NCBI RefSeq assembly: GCF_051020975.1
Contig: NW_027478162.1
Span: 4,214,501 to 4,278,500 of the forward strand
Source of the DNA: Osmia lignaria lignaria
Taxonomy: Eukaryota > Arthropoda > Insecta > Hymenoptera > Megachilidae
Reading direction: 5' to 3'
DNA: 64,000 bases
The position numbers were made by a program, and so were the translations under genes. A model generated the notes under the pieces. That model was not told the DNA's origin. It did not search any database and saw nothing but the letters and a program-made list of their open reading frames with translations. Each line of letters opens with the position of its first letter. Positions within the stretch are counted from its first letter, which is position 1. Positions 1 through 13,900 of this stretch are shown in pieces.

Positions 1-3
1 TAT

Positions 4-3000
4 TTGCAGATTTATCTCAAGGGAAGGGGCCTGACGGACATATTTCCAGATATTTCTTCTTCTTGTTGTTCTTCTTCTGCACAGCTAAGCTGGAAGTCGC
101 ATTTGCAGCTCGCAATAGTGCAGAGTTATCTCAAAGAAAGGGGCCACGGTGTGTCTGTATCTCTATTATGTTGGTGCGGCTTCGGAACTTTTAAATATCT
201 TGGTATATCTCGAGAACTACGCATCTGATCGAAAAATATCATAGAACATAAAAAGTAGGAAACTTAATTCTCTACAAAAGAGGTCTCTTAACATTTTGCG
301 ATAGCTCGCTTCGTTTCCGAGATATTTGCAGATTTATCTCAAGGGAAGGGGCCTGACGGACATATTTCGAGATATTTCTTCTTTTTGTTGTTCTTCTTCT
401 GCACAGCTAAGCTGGAAGTGGCATTTGCAGCTCGCAATAGTGCAGAGTTATCTCAAAGAAAGGGGCCACGGTGTGTCTGTATCTCTATTATGTTGGTGCG
501 GCTTCGGAACTTTTAAATATCTTGATATATCTCGAGAACTACGCATCTGATCGAAAAATATCATAGAACATAAAAAGTAGGAAACTTAATTCTCTACAAA
601 AAAGGTCTCTTAACATTTTGCCATAGCTCGCTTCGTTTCCAAGATACTTGCAGATTTATCTCAAGGGAAGGGGCCTGACGGACATATTTCGAGATATTTC
701 TTCTTCTTGTTGTTCTTCTTCTGCACAGCTAAGCTGGAAGTGGCATTTGCAGCTCGCAATAGTGCAGAGTTATCCCAAAGAAAGGGGCCACGGTGTTTCT
801 GTATCTCTATTATGTTGGTGCGGCTTCGGAACTTTTAAATATCTCGATATATCTCGAAAACTACGCTTCTGATCAAAAAATATCATAGAACATAAATTGT
901 AGGAAACATAATTCTCTACAAAAATGGTCTCTTAACATTTTGCCATAGCTCGCTTCGTTTCCGAGATATTTGCAGATTTATCTCAAGGGAAGGGGCCTGA
1001 CGGACATATTTCGAGTTATTTCTTCTTCTTGTTGTTCTTCTTCTGCACAGCTAAGTTGGAAGTGGCATTTGCAGCGCGCAATAGTGCAGAGTTATCTCAA
1101 AGAAAGGGGCCACGGTGTTTCTGTATCTCTATTATGTTGGTGCGGCTTCGGAACTTTTAAATATCTCGATATATCTGGAGAACTACGCTTCTGATCGAAA
1201 AATATCATAGAACATAAAAAGTAGGAAACTTAATTCTCTACAAAAAAGGTCTCTTAACATTTTGCCATAGCTCGCTTCGTTTCCGAGATATTTGCAGATT
1301 TATCTCAAGGGAAGGGGCCTGACGGACATATTTCGAGATATTTCTTCTTCTTGTTGTTCTTCCTCTGCACAGCTAAGCTGGAAGTGGCATTTGCAGCTCG
1401 CAACAGTGCAGAGTTATCTCAAAGAAAGGGGCCACGGTGTTTCTGTATCTCTATTATGTTGGTGCGGCTTCGGAACTTTTAAATATCTCGATATATCTCG
1501 AGAACTACGCTTCTGATCAAAAAATATCATAGAACATAAATTGTAGGAAACATAATTCTCTACAAAAAACGTCTCTTAACATTTTGCCATAGCTCGCTTC
1601 GTTTCCGAGATATTTGCAGATTCAGCTCAAAGGAACTGGCCTGACGGACATATTTCGAGATATTTCTTCTTCTTGTTGTTCTTCCACTGCACAGCTAAGC
1701 TGGAAGTGGCATTTGCAGCTCGCAATAGTGCAGAGTTATCTCAAAGAAAGGGGCCACGGTGTTTCTGTATCTCTATTATGTTGGTGCGGCTTCGGAACTT
1801 TTGAATATCTTGATATATCTCGAGAACTACGCATCTGATCAAAAAATATCATAGAACATAAAAAGTAGGAAACTCAATTCTCTACAAAAAAGGTCTCTTA
1901 ACATTTTGCAATAGCTCGCTTCGTTTCCGAGATATTTGCAGATTTATCTCAAGGGAAGGGGCCTGACGGACATATTTCGAGATATTTCTTCTTCTTGTTG
2001 TTCTTCTTCTGCACAGCTAAACTGGAAGTGGCATTTCCAGCTCGCAATAGTGCAGAGTTATCTCAAAGAGAGGGGCCACGGTGTTTCTGTATCTCTATTA
2101 TGTTGGTGCTGCTTCGGAACTTTTAAATATCTCGATATATCTCGAAAACTACGCTTCTGATCAAAAAATATCATAGAACATAAATTGTAGGAAACATAAT
2201 TCTCTACAAAAAACGTCTCTTAACATTTTGCCATAGCTCGCTTCGTTTCCGAGATATTTGCAGATTTATCTCAAGGGAAGGGGCCTAACGGACATATTTC
2301 GAGATATTTCTTCTTCTTGTTGTTCTTCTTCTGCACAGCTAAGCTGGAAGTGGCATTTGCGGCTCGCACTAGTGCAGAGTTATCTCAAAGAAAGGGGCCA
2401 CGGTGTTTCTGTATCTCTATTATGTTGGTGCGGCTTCGGAACTTTTAAATATCTTGATATATCTCGAGAACTACGCATCTGATCCAAAAATATCATAGAA
2501 CATAAATAGTAGGAAACTTAATTCTCTACAAAAAAGGTCTCTCAACATTTTGCCATAGCTCGCTTCGTTTCCGAGATATTTGCAGATTTATCTCAAGGGA
2601 AGGGGCCTAACGGACATATTTCCAGATATTTCTTCTTCTTGTTGTTCTTCTTCTGCACAGCTAAGCTGGAAGTGGCATTTGCGGCTCGCACTAGTGCAGA
2701 GTTATCTCAAAGAAAGGGGCCACGGTGTTTCTGTATCTCTATTATGTTGGTGCGGCTTCGGAACTTTTAAATATCTTGATATATCTCGAGAACTACGCAT
2801 CTGATCAAAAAATGTCATAGAACATAAAAAGTAGGAAACATAATTCCATACAAAAAAGGTCTCTCAACATTTTGCCATAGCTCGCTTCGTTTCCGAGATA
2901 CTTGCCGATTTATCTCAAGGGAAGGGGCCTGACGGACATATTTCGAGATATTTCTTCTTCTTGTTGTTCTTCTTCTGCACAGCTAAGCTGGAAGTGGCAT

Positions 3001-5799
3001 TTGCAGCTCGCAATTGTGCAGAGTTATCTCAAAGAGAGGGGCCACGGTGTTTCTGTATCTCTATTATGTTGGTGCGGCTTCGGAACTTTTAAATATCTTG
3101 ATATATCTCGAGAACTACGAATCTGATCAGAAAATATCATAGAAGATAAAAAGTAGGAAACTTAATTCTCTACAAAAAAGGTCTCTTAACATTTTGCCAT
3201 AGCTCGCTTCGTTTCCGAGATATTTGCAGATTTATCTCAAGGGAAGGGGCCTGACGGACATATTTCGAGATATTTCTTCTTCTTGTTGTTCTTCTTCTGC
3301 ACAGCTAAGCTGGAAGTGGCATTTGCGGCTCGCACTAGTGCAGAGTTATCTCAAAGAAAGGGGCCACGGTGTTTCTGTATCTCTATTATGTTGGTGCGGC
3401 TTCGGAACTTTTGAATATCTTGATATATCTCGAGAACTACGCATCTGATCAAAAAATATCATAGAACATAAAAAGTAGGAAACTCAATTCTCTACAAAAA
3501 AGGTCTCTTAACATTTTGCAATAGCTCGCTTCGTTTCCGAGATATTTGCAGATTTATCTCAAGGGAAGGGGCCTGACGGACATATTTCGAGATATTTCTT
3601 CTTCTTGTTGTTCTTCTTCTGCACAGCTAAACTGGAAGTGGCATTTCCAGCTCGCAATAGTGCAGAGTTATCTCAAAGAGAGGGGCCACGGTGTTTCTGT
3701 ATCTCTATTATGTTGGTGCTGCTTCGGAACTTTTAAATATCTCGATATATCTCGAAAACTACGCTTCTGATCAAAAAATATCATAGAACATAAATTGTAG
3801 GAAACATAATTCTCTACAAAAAACGTCTCTTAACATTTTGCCATAGCTCGCTTCGTTTCCGAGATATTTGCAGATTTATCTCAAGGGAAGGGGCCTAACG
3901 GACATATTTCGAGATATTTCTTCTTCTTGTTGTTCTTCTTCTGCACAGCTAAGCTGGAAGTGGCATTTGCGGCTCGCACTAGTGCAGAGTTATCTCAAAG
4001 AAAGGGGCCACGGTGTTTCTGTATCTCTATTATGTTGGTGCGGCTTCGGAACTTTTAAATATCTTGATATATCTCGAGAACTACGCATCTGATCCAAAAA
4101 TATCATAGAACATAAATAGTAGGAAACTTAATTCTCTACAAAAAAGGTCTCTCAACATTTTGCCATAGCTCGCTTCGTTTCCGAGATATTTGCAGATTTA
4201 TCTCAAGGGAAGGGGCCTAACGGACATATTTCCAGATATTTCTTCTTCTTGTTGTTCTTCTTCTGCACAGCTAAGCTGGAAGTGGCATTTGCGGCTCGCA
4301 CTAGTGCAGAGTTATCTCAAAGAAAGGGGCCACGGTGTTTCTGTATCTCTATTATGTTGGTGCGGCTTCGGAACTTTTAAATATCTTGATATATCTCGAG
4401 AACTACGCATCTGATCAAAAAATATCATAGAACATAAAAAGTAGGAAACATAATTCCATACAAAAAAGGTCTCTTAACATTTTGCCATAGCTCGTTTCGT
4501 TTCCGAGAAATTTGCAGATATATCTCAAGGGAAGGGGCCTGACGGACATATTTCGAGATATTTCCTCTTCTTGTTGTTCTTCTTCTGCACAGCTAAACTG
4601 GAAGTGGCATTTCCAGCTCGCAATAGCGCAGAGTTATCTCAAAGAAAGGGGCCACGGTGTTTCTGTATCTCTATTATGTTGGTGCGGCTTCGGAACTTTT
4701 AAATATCATGATATATCTCGAGAACTACGCATCTGATCAAAAAATATCATAGAACATAAATTGTAGGAAACTTAATTCTCTACAAATAAGGTCTCTTAAC
4801 ATTTTGCCATAGCTCGCTTCGTTTCCGAGATATTTGCAGATTTATCTCAAGAGAAGGGGCCTGACGGACATATTTCGAGATATTTCTTCTTCTTGTTGTT
4901 CTTCTTCTGCACAGCTAAGCTGGAAGTGGCATTTCCAGCTCGCAATAGCGCAGAGTTATCTCAAAGAAAGGGGCCACGGTGTTTCTGTATCTCTATTATG
5001 TTGGTGCGGCTTCGGAACTTTTAAATATCTTGATATATCTCGAGAACTACGCATCTGATCAAAAAATATCATAGAACATAAAAAGTAGGAAACTTAATTC
5101 TCTACAAATAAGGTCTCTTAACATTTTGCCATAGCTCGCTTCGTTTCCGAGATATTTGCAGATTTATCTCAAGGGAAGGGGCCTGACGGACATATTTCGA
5201 GATATTTCTTCTTCTTGTTGTTCTTCTTCTGCACAGCTAAGCTGGAAGTGGCATTTGCAGCTCGCAGTAGTGCAGAGTTATCTCAAAGAAAGGGGCCACG
5301 GTGTTTCTGTATCTCTATTATGTTGGTGCGGCTTCGGAACTTTTAAATATCTTGATATATCTCGAGAACTACGCATCTGATCGAAAAATATCATAGAACA
5401 TAAAAAGTAGGAAACTTAATTCTCTACAAAACAGGTCTCTTAACATTTTGCCATAGCTCGCTTCGTTTCCGAGATATTTGCAGATTTATCTCAAGGGAAG
5501 GGGCCTGACGGACATATTTCGAGATATTTCTTCTTCTTGTTGTTCTTCTTCTGCACAGCTAAGCTGGAAGTGGCATTTGCAGCTCGCAGTAGTGCAGAGT
5601 TATCTCAAAGAAAGGGGCCACGGTGTTTCTGTATCTCTATTATGTTGGTGCGGCTTCGGAACTTTTAAATATCTTGATATATCTCGAGAACTACGCATCT
5701 GATCAAAAAATATCATAGAACATAAAAAGTAGGAATCCTAATTTTCTACAAAAAAGGTCTGTTAACATTTTGCCGTAGCTCGCTTCGTTTCCGAGATAT
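4..5799 (+). repeat. 16-mer HOR, copy A (18 monomers)
   Basis: This first copy of the long HOR starts with a 'tttccagatat' monomer and runs to the next one at 5800. It has two more monomers than copy B: those at 648 and 970 lie between the 'tctttttgttg' monomer (326) and the 'ttcttcctctg' monomer (1292) and have no counterpart in B or C. From 1614 to 5799 it is almost identical to 6766-10951; by eye I noticed only isolated changes, such as 'agaacata' (A) against 'agaagata' (B) in the 4512 and 9664 monomers. The first monomer carries private changes ('gaagtcgc', 'cttggtat'). Confidence 0.9.
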
Positions 5800-8700
5800 T
5801 TGCAGATTTATCTCAAGGGAAGGGGCCTGACGGACATATTTCCAGATATTTCTTCTTCTTGTTGTTCTTCTTCTGCACAGCTAAGCTGGAAGTGGCATTT
5901 GCAGCTCGCAATAGTGCAGAGTTATCTCAAAGAAAGGGGCCACGGTGTGTCTGTATCTCTATTATGTTGGTGCGGCTTCGGAACTTTTAAATATCTTGAT
6001 ATATCTCGAGAACTACGCATCTGATCGAAAAATATCATAGAACATAAAAAGTAGGAAACTTAATTCTCTACAAAAGAGGTCTCTTAACATTTTGCCATAG
6101 CTCGCTTCGTTTCCGAGATATTTGCAGATTTATCTCAAGGGAAGGGGCCTGACGGACATATTTCGAGATATTTCTTCTTTTTGTTGTTCTTCTTCTGCAC
6201 AGCTAAGCTGGAAGTGGCATTTGCAGCTCGCAATAGTGCAGAGTTATCTCAAAGAAAGGGGCCACGGTGTGTCTGTATCTCTATTATGTTGGTGCGGCTT
6301 CGGAACTTTTAAATATCTTGATATATCTCGAGAACTACGCATCTGATCGAAAAATATCATAGAACATAAAAAGTAGGAAACTTAATTCTCTACAAAAGAG
6401 GTCTCTTAACATTTTGCCATAGCTCGCTTCGTTTCCGAGATATTTGCAGATTTATCTCAAGGGAAGGGGCCTGACGGACATATTTCGAGATATTTCTTCT
6501 TCTTGTTGTTCTTCCTCTGCACAGCTAAGCTGGAAGTGGCATTTGCAGCTCGCAATAGTGCAGAGTTATCTCAAAGAAAGGGGCCACGGTGTTTCTGTAT
6601 CTCTATTATGTTGGTGCGGCTTCGGAACTTTTAAATATCTCGATATATCTCGAGAACTACGCTTCTGATCAAAAAATATCATAGAACATAAATTGTAGGA
6701 AACATAATTCTCTACAAAAAACGTCTCTTAACATTTTGCCATAGCTCGCTTCGTTTCCGAGATATTTGCAGATTCAGCTCAAAGGAACTGGCCTGACGGA
6801 CATATTTCGAGATATTTCTTCTTCTTGTTGTTCTTCCACTGCACAGCTAAGCTGGAAGTGGCATTTGCAGCTCGCAATAGTGCAGAGTTATCTCAAAGAA
6901 AGGGGCCACGGTGTTTCTGTATCTCTATTATGTTGGTGCGGCTTCGGAACTTTTGAATATCTTGATATATCTCGAGAACTACGCATCTGATCAAAAAATA
7001 TCATAGAACATAAAAAGTAGGAAACTCAATTCTCTACAAAAAAGGTCTCTTAACATTTTGCAATAGCTCGCTTCGTTTCCGAGATATTTGCAGATTTATC
7101 TCAAGGGAAGGGGCCTGACGGACATATTTCGAGATATTTCTTCTTCTTGTTGTTCTTCTTCTGCACAGCTAAACTGGAAGTGGCATTTCCAGCTCGCAAT
7201 AGTGCAGAGTTATCTCAAAGAGAGGGGCCACGGTGTTTCTGTATCTCTATTATGTTGGTGCTGCTTCGGAACTTTTAAATATCTCGATATATCTCGAAAA
7301 CTACGCTTCTGATCAAAAAATATCATAGAACATAAATTGTAGGAAACATAATTCTCTACAAAAAACGTCTCTTAACATTTTGCCATAGCTCGCTTCGTTT
7401 CCGAGATATTTGCAGATTTATCTCAAGGGAAGGGGCCTAACGGACATATTTCGAGATATTTCTTCTTCTTGTTGTTCTTCTTCTGCACAGCTAAGCTGGA
7501 AGTGGCATTTGCGGCTCGCACTAGTGCAGAGTTATCTCAAAGAAAGGGGCCACGGTGTTTCTGTATCTCTATTATGTTGGTGCGGCTTCGGAACTTTTAA
7601 ATATCTTGATATATCTCGAGAACTACGCATCTGATCCAAAAATATCATAGAACATAAATAGTAGGAAACTTAATTCTCTACAAAAAAGGTCTCTCAACAT
7701 TTTGCCATAGCTCGCTTCGTTTCCGAGATATTTGCAGATTTATCTCAAGGGAAGGGGCCTAACGGACATATTTCCAGATATTTCTTCTTCTTGTTGTTCT
7801 TCTTCTGCACAGCTAAGCTGGAAGTGGCATTTGCGGCTCGCACTAGTGCAGAGTTATCTCAAAGAAAGGGGCCACGGTGTTTCTGTATCTCTATTATGTT
7901 GGTGCGGCTTCGGAACTTTTAAATATCTTGATATATCTCGAGAACTACGCATCTGATCAAAAAATGTCATAGAACATAAAAAGTAGGAAACATAATTCCA
8001 TACAAAAAAGGTCTCTCAACATTTTGCCATAGCTCGCTTCGTTTCCGAGATACTTGCCGATTTATCTCAAGGGAAGGGGCCTGACGGACATATTTCGAGA
8101 TATTTCTTCTTCTTGTTGTTCTTCTTCTGCACAGCTAAGCTGGAAGTGGCATTTGCAGCTCGCAATTGTGCAGAGTTATCTCAAAGAGAGGGGCCACGGT
8201 GTTTCTGTATCTCTATTATGTTGGTGCGGCTTCGGAACTTTTAAATATCTTGATATATCTCGAGAACTACGAATCTGATCAGAAAATATCATAGAAGATA
8301 AAAAGTAGGAAACTTAATTCTCTACAAAAAAGGTCTCTTAACATTTTGCCATAGCTCGCTTCGTTTCCGAGATATTTGCAGATTTATCTCAAGGGAAGGG
8401 GCCTGACGGACATATTTCGAGATATTTCTTCTTCTTGTTGTTCTTCTTCTGCACAGCTAAGCTGGAAGTGGCATTTGCGGCTCGCACTAGTGCAGAGTTA
8501 TCTCAAAGAAAGGGGCCACGGTGTTTCTGTATCTCTATTATGTTGGTGCGGCTTCGGAACTTTTGAATATCTTGATATATCTCGAGAACTACGCATCTGA
8601 TCAAAAAATATCATAGAACATAAAAAGTAGGAAACTCAATTCTCTACAAAAAAGGTCTCTTAACATTTTGCAATAGCTCGCTTCGTTTCCGAGATATTTG

Positions 8701-10951
8701 CAGATTTATCTCAAGGGAAGGGGCCTGACGGACATATTTCGAGATATTTCTTCTTCTTGTTGTTCTTCTTCTGCACAGCTAAACTGGAAGTGGCATTTCC
8801 AGCTCGCAATAGTGCAGAGTTATCTCAAAGAGAGGGGCCACGGTGTTTCTGTATCTCTATTATGTTGGTGCTGCTTCGGAACTTTTAAATATCTCGATAT
8901 ATCTCGAAAACTACGCTTCTGATCAAAAAATATCATAGAACATAAATTGTAGGAAACATAATTCTCTACAAAAAACGTCTCTTAACATTTTGCCATAGCT
9001 CGCTTCGTTTCCGAGATATTTGCAGATTTATCTCAAGGGAAGGGGCCTAACGGACATATTTCGAGATATTTCTTCTTCTTGTTGTTCTTCTTCTGCACAG
9101 CTAAGCTGGAAGTGGCATTTGCGGCTCGCACTAGTGCAGAGTTATCTCAAAGAAAGGGGCCACGGTGTTTCTGTATCTCTATTATGTTGGTGCGGCTTCG
9201 GAACTTTTAAATATCTTGATATATCTCGAGAACTACGCATCTGATCCAAAAATATCATAGAACATAAATAGTAGGAAACTTAATTCTCTACAAAAAAGGT
9301 CTCTCAACATTTTGCCATAGCTCGCTTCGTTTCCGAGATATTTGCAGATTTATCTCAAGGGAAGGGGCCTAACGGACATATTTCCAGATATTTCTTCTTC
9401 TTGTTGTTCTTCTTCTGCACAGCTAAGCTGGAAGTGGCATTTGCGGCTCGCACTAGTGCAGAGTTATCTCAAAGAAAGGGGCCACGGTGTTTCTGTATCT
9501 CTATTATGTTGGTGCGGCTTCGGAACTTTTAAATATCTTGATATATCTCGAGAACTACGCATCTGATCAAAAAATATCATAGAACATAAAAAGTAGGAAA
9601 CATAATTCCATACAAAAAAGGTCTCTTAACATTTTGCCATAGCTCGTTTCGTTTCCGAGAAATTTGCAGATATATCTCAAGGGAAGGGGCCTGACGGACA
9701 TATTTCGAGATATTTCCTCTTCTTGTTGTTCTTCTTCTGCACAGCTAAACTGGAAGTGGCATTTCCAGCTCGCAATAGCGCAGAGTTATCTCAAAGAAAG
9801 GGGCCACGGTGTTTCTGTATCTCTATTATGTTGGTGCGGCTTCGGAACTTTTAAATATCATGATATATCTCGAGAACTACGCATCTGATCAAAAAATATC
9901 ATAGAAGATAAATTGTAGGAAACTTAATTCTCTACAAATAAGGTCTCTTAACATTTTGCCATAGCTCGCTTCGTTTCCGAGATATTTGCAGATTTATCTC
10001 AAGAGAAGGGGCCTGACGGACATATTTCGAGATATTTCTTCTTCTTGTTGTTCTTCTTCTGCACAGCTAAGCTGGAAGTGGCATTTCCAGCTCGCAATAG
10101 CGCAGAGTTATCTCAAAGAAAGGGGCCACGGTGTTTCTGTATCTCTATTATGTTGGTGCGGCTTCGGAACTTTTAAATATCTTGATATATCTCGAGAACT
10201 ACGCATCTGATCAAAAAATATCATAGAACATAAAAAGTAGGAAACTTAATTCTCTACAAATAAGGTCTCTTAACATTTTGCCATAGCTCGCTTCGTTTCC
10301 GAGATATTTGCAGATTTATCTCAAGGGAAGGGGCCTGACGGACATATTTCGAGATATTTCTTCTTCTTGTTGTTCTTCTTCTGCACAGCTAAGCTGGAAG
10401 TGGCATTTGCAGCTCGCAGTAGTGCAGAGTTATCTCAAAGAAAGGGGCCACGGTGTTTCTGTATCTCTATTATGTTGGTGCGGCTTCGGAACTTTTAAAT
10501 ATCTTGATATATCTCGAGAACTACGCATCTGATCGAAAAATATCATAGAACATAAAAAGTAGGAAACTTAATTCTCTACAAAACAGGTCTCTTAACATTT
10601 TGCCATAGCTCGCTTCGTTTCCGAGATATTTGCAGATTTATCTCAAGGGAAGGGGCCTGACGGACATATTTCGAGATATTTCTTCTTCTTGTTGTTCTTC
10701 TTCTGCACAGCTAAGCTGGAAGTGGCATTTGCAGCTCGCAGTAGTGCAGAGTTATCTCAAAGAAAGGGGCCACGGTGTTTCTGTATCTCTATTATGTTGG
10801 TGCGGCTTCGGAACTTTTAAATATCTTGATATATCTCGAGAACTACGCATCTGATCAAAAAATATCATAGAACATAAAAAGTAGGAATCCTAATTTTCTA
10901 CAAAAAAGGTCTGTTAACATTTTGCCGTAGCTCGCTTCGTTTCCGAGATAT
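5800..10951 (+). repeat. 16-mer HOR, copy B (16 monomers, 5152 bp)
   Basis: This is the cleanest copy of the unit. Its monomer order by marker is: 'tttccagat' (5800), 'tctttttg' (6122), 'ttcctctg' (6444), 'cagattcagctc' (6766), 'gtgctgcttc' (7088), 'gcggctcgcactag' (7410), the same with 'tttccagat' (7732), 'cttgccgat' (8054), 'ttttgaatatc' (8376), 'gtgctgcttc' (8698), two more 'cactag' types (9020, 9342), 'atatcatgat' (9664), 'aagagaagg' (9986) and two 'cgcagtag' types (10308, 10630). The order matches copies A and C apart from whole-monomer differences. Confidence 0.92.
6766..9985 (+). repeat. Nested 5-monomer duplication inside the long HOR (2 x 1610 bp)
   Basis: Monomers 6766, 7088, 7410, 7732 and 8054 are paralogous, in order, to 8376, 8698, 9020, 9342 and 9664. 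Shared markers are 'ttttgaatatc' with 'ttttgcaatag' (6766 and 8376), 'gtgctgcttc' (7088 and 8698), 'gatccaaaa' (7410 and 9020) and 'tttccagat' with 'aattccatac' (7732 and 9342). The last pair (8054 and 9664) has diverged. The same nested pair is at 1614-4833 in copy A; in copy C one monomer of it has been lost. The duplication therefore predates amplification of the 16-mer. Confidence 0.85.
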
Positions 10952-13900
10952 TTGCAGATTTATCTCAAGGGAAGGGGCCTGACGGACATATTTCCAGATA
11001 TTTCTTCTTCTTGTTGTTCTTCTTCTGCACAGCTAAGCTGGAAGTGGCATTTGCAGCTCGCAATAGTGCAGAGTTATCTCAAAGAAAGGGGCCACGGTGT
11101 GTCTGTATCTCTATTATGTTGGTGCGGCTTCGGAACTTTTAAATATCTTGATATATCTCGAGAACTACGCATCTGATCGAAAAATATCATAGAACATAAA
11201 AAGTAGGAAACTTAATTCTCTACAAAAGAGGTCTCTTAACATTTTGCCATAGCTCGCTTCGTTTCCGAGATATTTGCAGATTTATCTCAAGGGAAGGGGC
11301 CTGACGGACATATTTCGAGATATTTCTTCTTTTTGTTGTTCTTCTTCTGCACAGCTAAGCTGGAAGTGGCATTTACAGCTCGCAATAGTGCAGAGTTATC
11401 TCAAAGAAAGGGGCCACGGTGTGTCTGTATCTCTATTATGTTGGTGCGGCTTCGGAACTTTTAAATATCTTGATATATCTCGAGAACTACGCATCTGATC
11501 GAAAAATATCATAGAACATAAAAAGTAGGAAACTTAATTCTCTACAAAAGAGGTCTCTTAACATTTTGCCATAGCTCGCTTCGTTTCCGAGATATTTGCA
11601 GATTTATCTCAAGGGAAGGGGCCTGACGGACATATTTCGAGATATTTCTTCTTCTTGTTGTTCTTCCTCTGCACAGCTAAGCTGGAAGTGGCATTTGCAG
11701 CTCGCAATAGTGCAGAGTTATCTCAAAGAAAGGGGCCACGGTGTTTCTGTATCTCTATTATGTTGGTGCGGCTTCGGAACTTTTAAATATCTCGATATAT
11801 CTCGAGAACTACGCTTCTGATCAAAAAATATCATAGAACATAAATTGTAGGAAACATAATTCTCTACAAAAAACGTCTCTTAACATTTTGCCATAGCTCG
11901 CTTCGTTTCCGAGATATTTGCAGATTCAGCTCAAAGGAACTGGCCTGACGGACATATTTCGAGATATTTCTTCTTCTTGTTGTTCTTCCACTGCACAGCT
12001 AAGCTGGAAGTGGCATTTGCAGCTCGCAATAGTGCAGAGTTATCTCAAAGAAAGGGGCCACGGTGTTTCTGTATCTCTATTATGTTGGTGCGGCTTCGGA
12101 ACTTTTGAATATCTTGATATATCTCGAGAACTACGCATCTGATCAAAAAATATCATAGAACATAAAAAGTAGGAAACTCAATTCTCTACAAAAAAGGTCT
12201 CTTAACATTTTGCAATAGCTCGCTTCGTTTCCGAGATATTTGCAGATTTATCTCAAGGGAAGGGGCCTGACGGACATATTTCGAGATATTTCTTCTTCTT
12301 GTTGTTCTTCTTCTGCACAGCTAAACTGGAAGTGGCATTTCCAGCTCGCAATAGTGCAGAGTTATCTCAAAGAGAGGGGCCACGGTGTTTCTGTATCTCT
12401 ATTATGTTGGTGCTGCTTCGGAACTTTTAAATATCTCGATATATCTCGAAAACTACGCTTCTGATCAAAAAATATCATAGAACATAAATTGTAGGAAACA
12501 TAATTCTCTACAAAAAACGTCTCTTAACATTTTGCCATAGCTCGCTTCGTTTCCGAGATATTTGCAGATTTATCTCAAGGGAAGGGGCCTAACGGACATA
12601 TTTCGAGATATTTCTTCTTCTTGTTGTTCTTCTTCTGCACAGCTAAGCTGGAAGTGGCATTTGCGGCTCGCACTAGTGCAGAGTTATCTCAAAGAAAGGG
12701 GCCACGGTGTTTCTGTATCTCTATTATGTTGGTGCGGCTTCGGAACTTTTAAATATCTTGATATATCTCGAGAACTACGCATCTGATCCAAAAATATCAT
12801 AGAACATAAATAGTAGGAAACTTAATTCTCTACAAAAAAGGTCTCTCAACATTTTGCCATAGCTCGCTTCGTTTCCGAGATATTTGCAGATTTATCTCAA
12901 GGGAAGGGGCCTAACGGACATATTTCCAGATATTTCTTCTTCTTGTTGTTCTTCTTCTGCACAGCTAAGCTGGAAGTGGCATTTGCGGCTCGCACTAGTG
13001 CAGAGTTATCTCAAAGAAAGGGGCCACGGTGTTTCTGTATCTCTATTATGTTGGTGCGGCTTCGGAACTTTTAAATATCTTGATATATCTCGAGAACTAC
13101 GCATCTGATCAAAAAATGTCATAGAACATAAAAAGTAGGAAACATAATTCCATACAAAAAAGGTCTCTCAACATTTTGCCATAGCTCGCTTCGTTTCCGA
13201 GACACTTGCCGATTTATCTCAAGGGAAGGGGCCTGACGGACATATTTCGAGATATTTCTTCTTCTTGTTGTTCTTCTTCTGCACAGCTAAGCTGGAAGTG
13301 GCATTTGCAGCTCGCAATTGTGCAGAGTTATCTCAAAGAGAGGGGCCACGGTGTTTCTGTATCTCTATTATGTTGGTGCGGCTTCGGAACTTTTAAATAT
13401 CTTGATATATCTCGAGAACTACGAATCTGATCAGAAAATATCATAGAAGATAAAAAGTAGGAAACTTAATTCTCTACAAAAAAGGTCTCTTAACATTTTG
13501 CCATAGCTCGCTTCGTTTCCGAGATATTTGCAGATTTATCTCAAGGGAAGGGGCCTGACGGACATATTTCGAGATATTTCTTCTTCTTGTTGTTCTTCTT
13601 CTGCACAGCTAAACTGGAAGTGGCATTTCCAGCTCGCAATAGTGCAGAGTTATCTCAAAGAGAGGGGCCACGGTGTTTCTGTATCTCTATTATGTTGGTG
13701 CTGCTTCGGAACTTTTAAATATCTCGATATATCTCGAAAACTACGCTTCTGATCAAAAAATATCATAGAACATAAATTGTAGGAAACATAATTCTCTACA
13801 AAAAACGTCTCTTAACATTTTGCCATAGCTCGCTTCGTTTCCGAGATATTTGCAGATTTATCTCAAGGGAAGGGGCCTAACGGACATATTTCGAGATATT

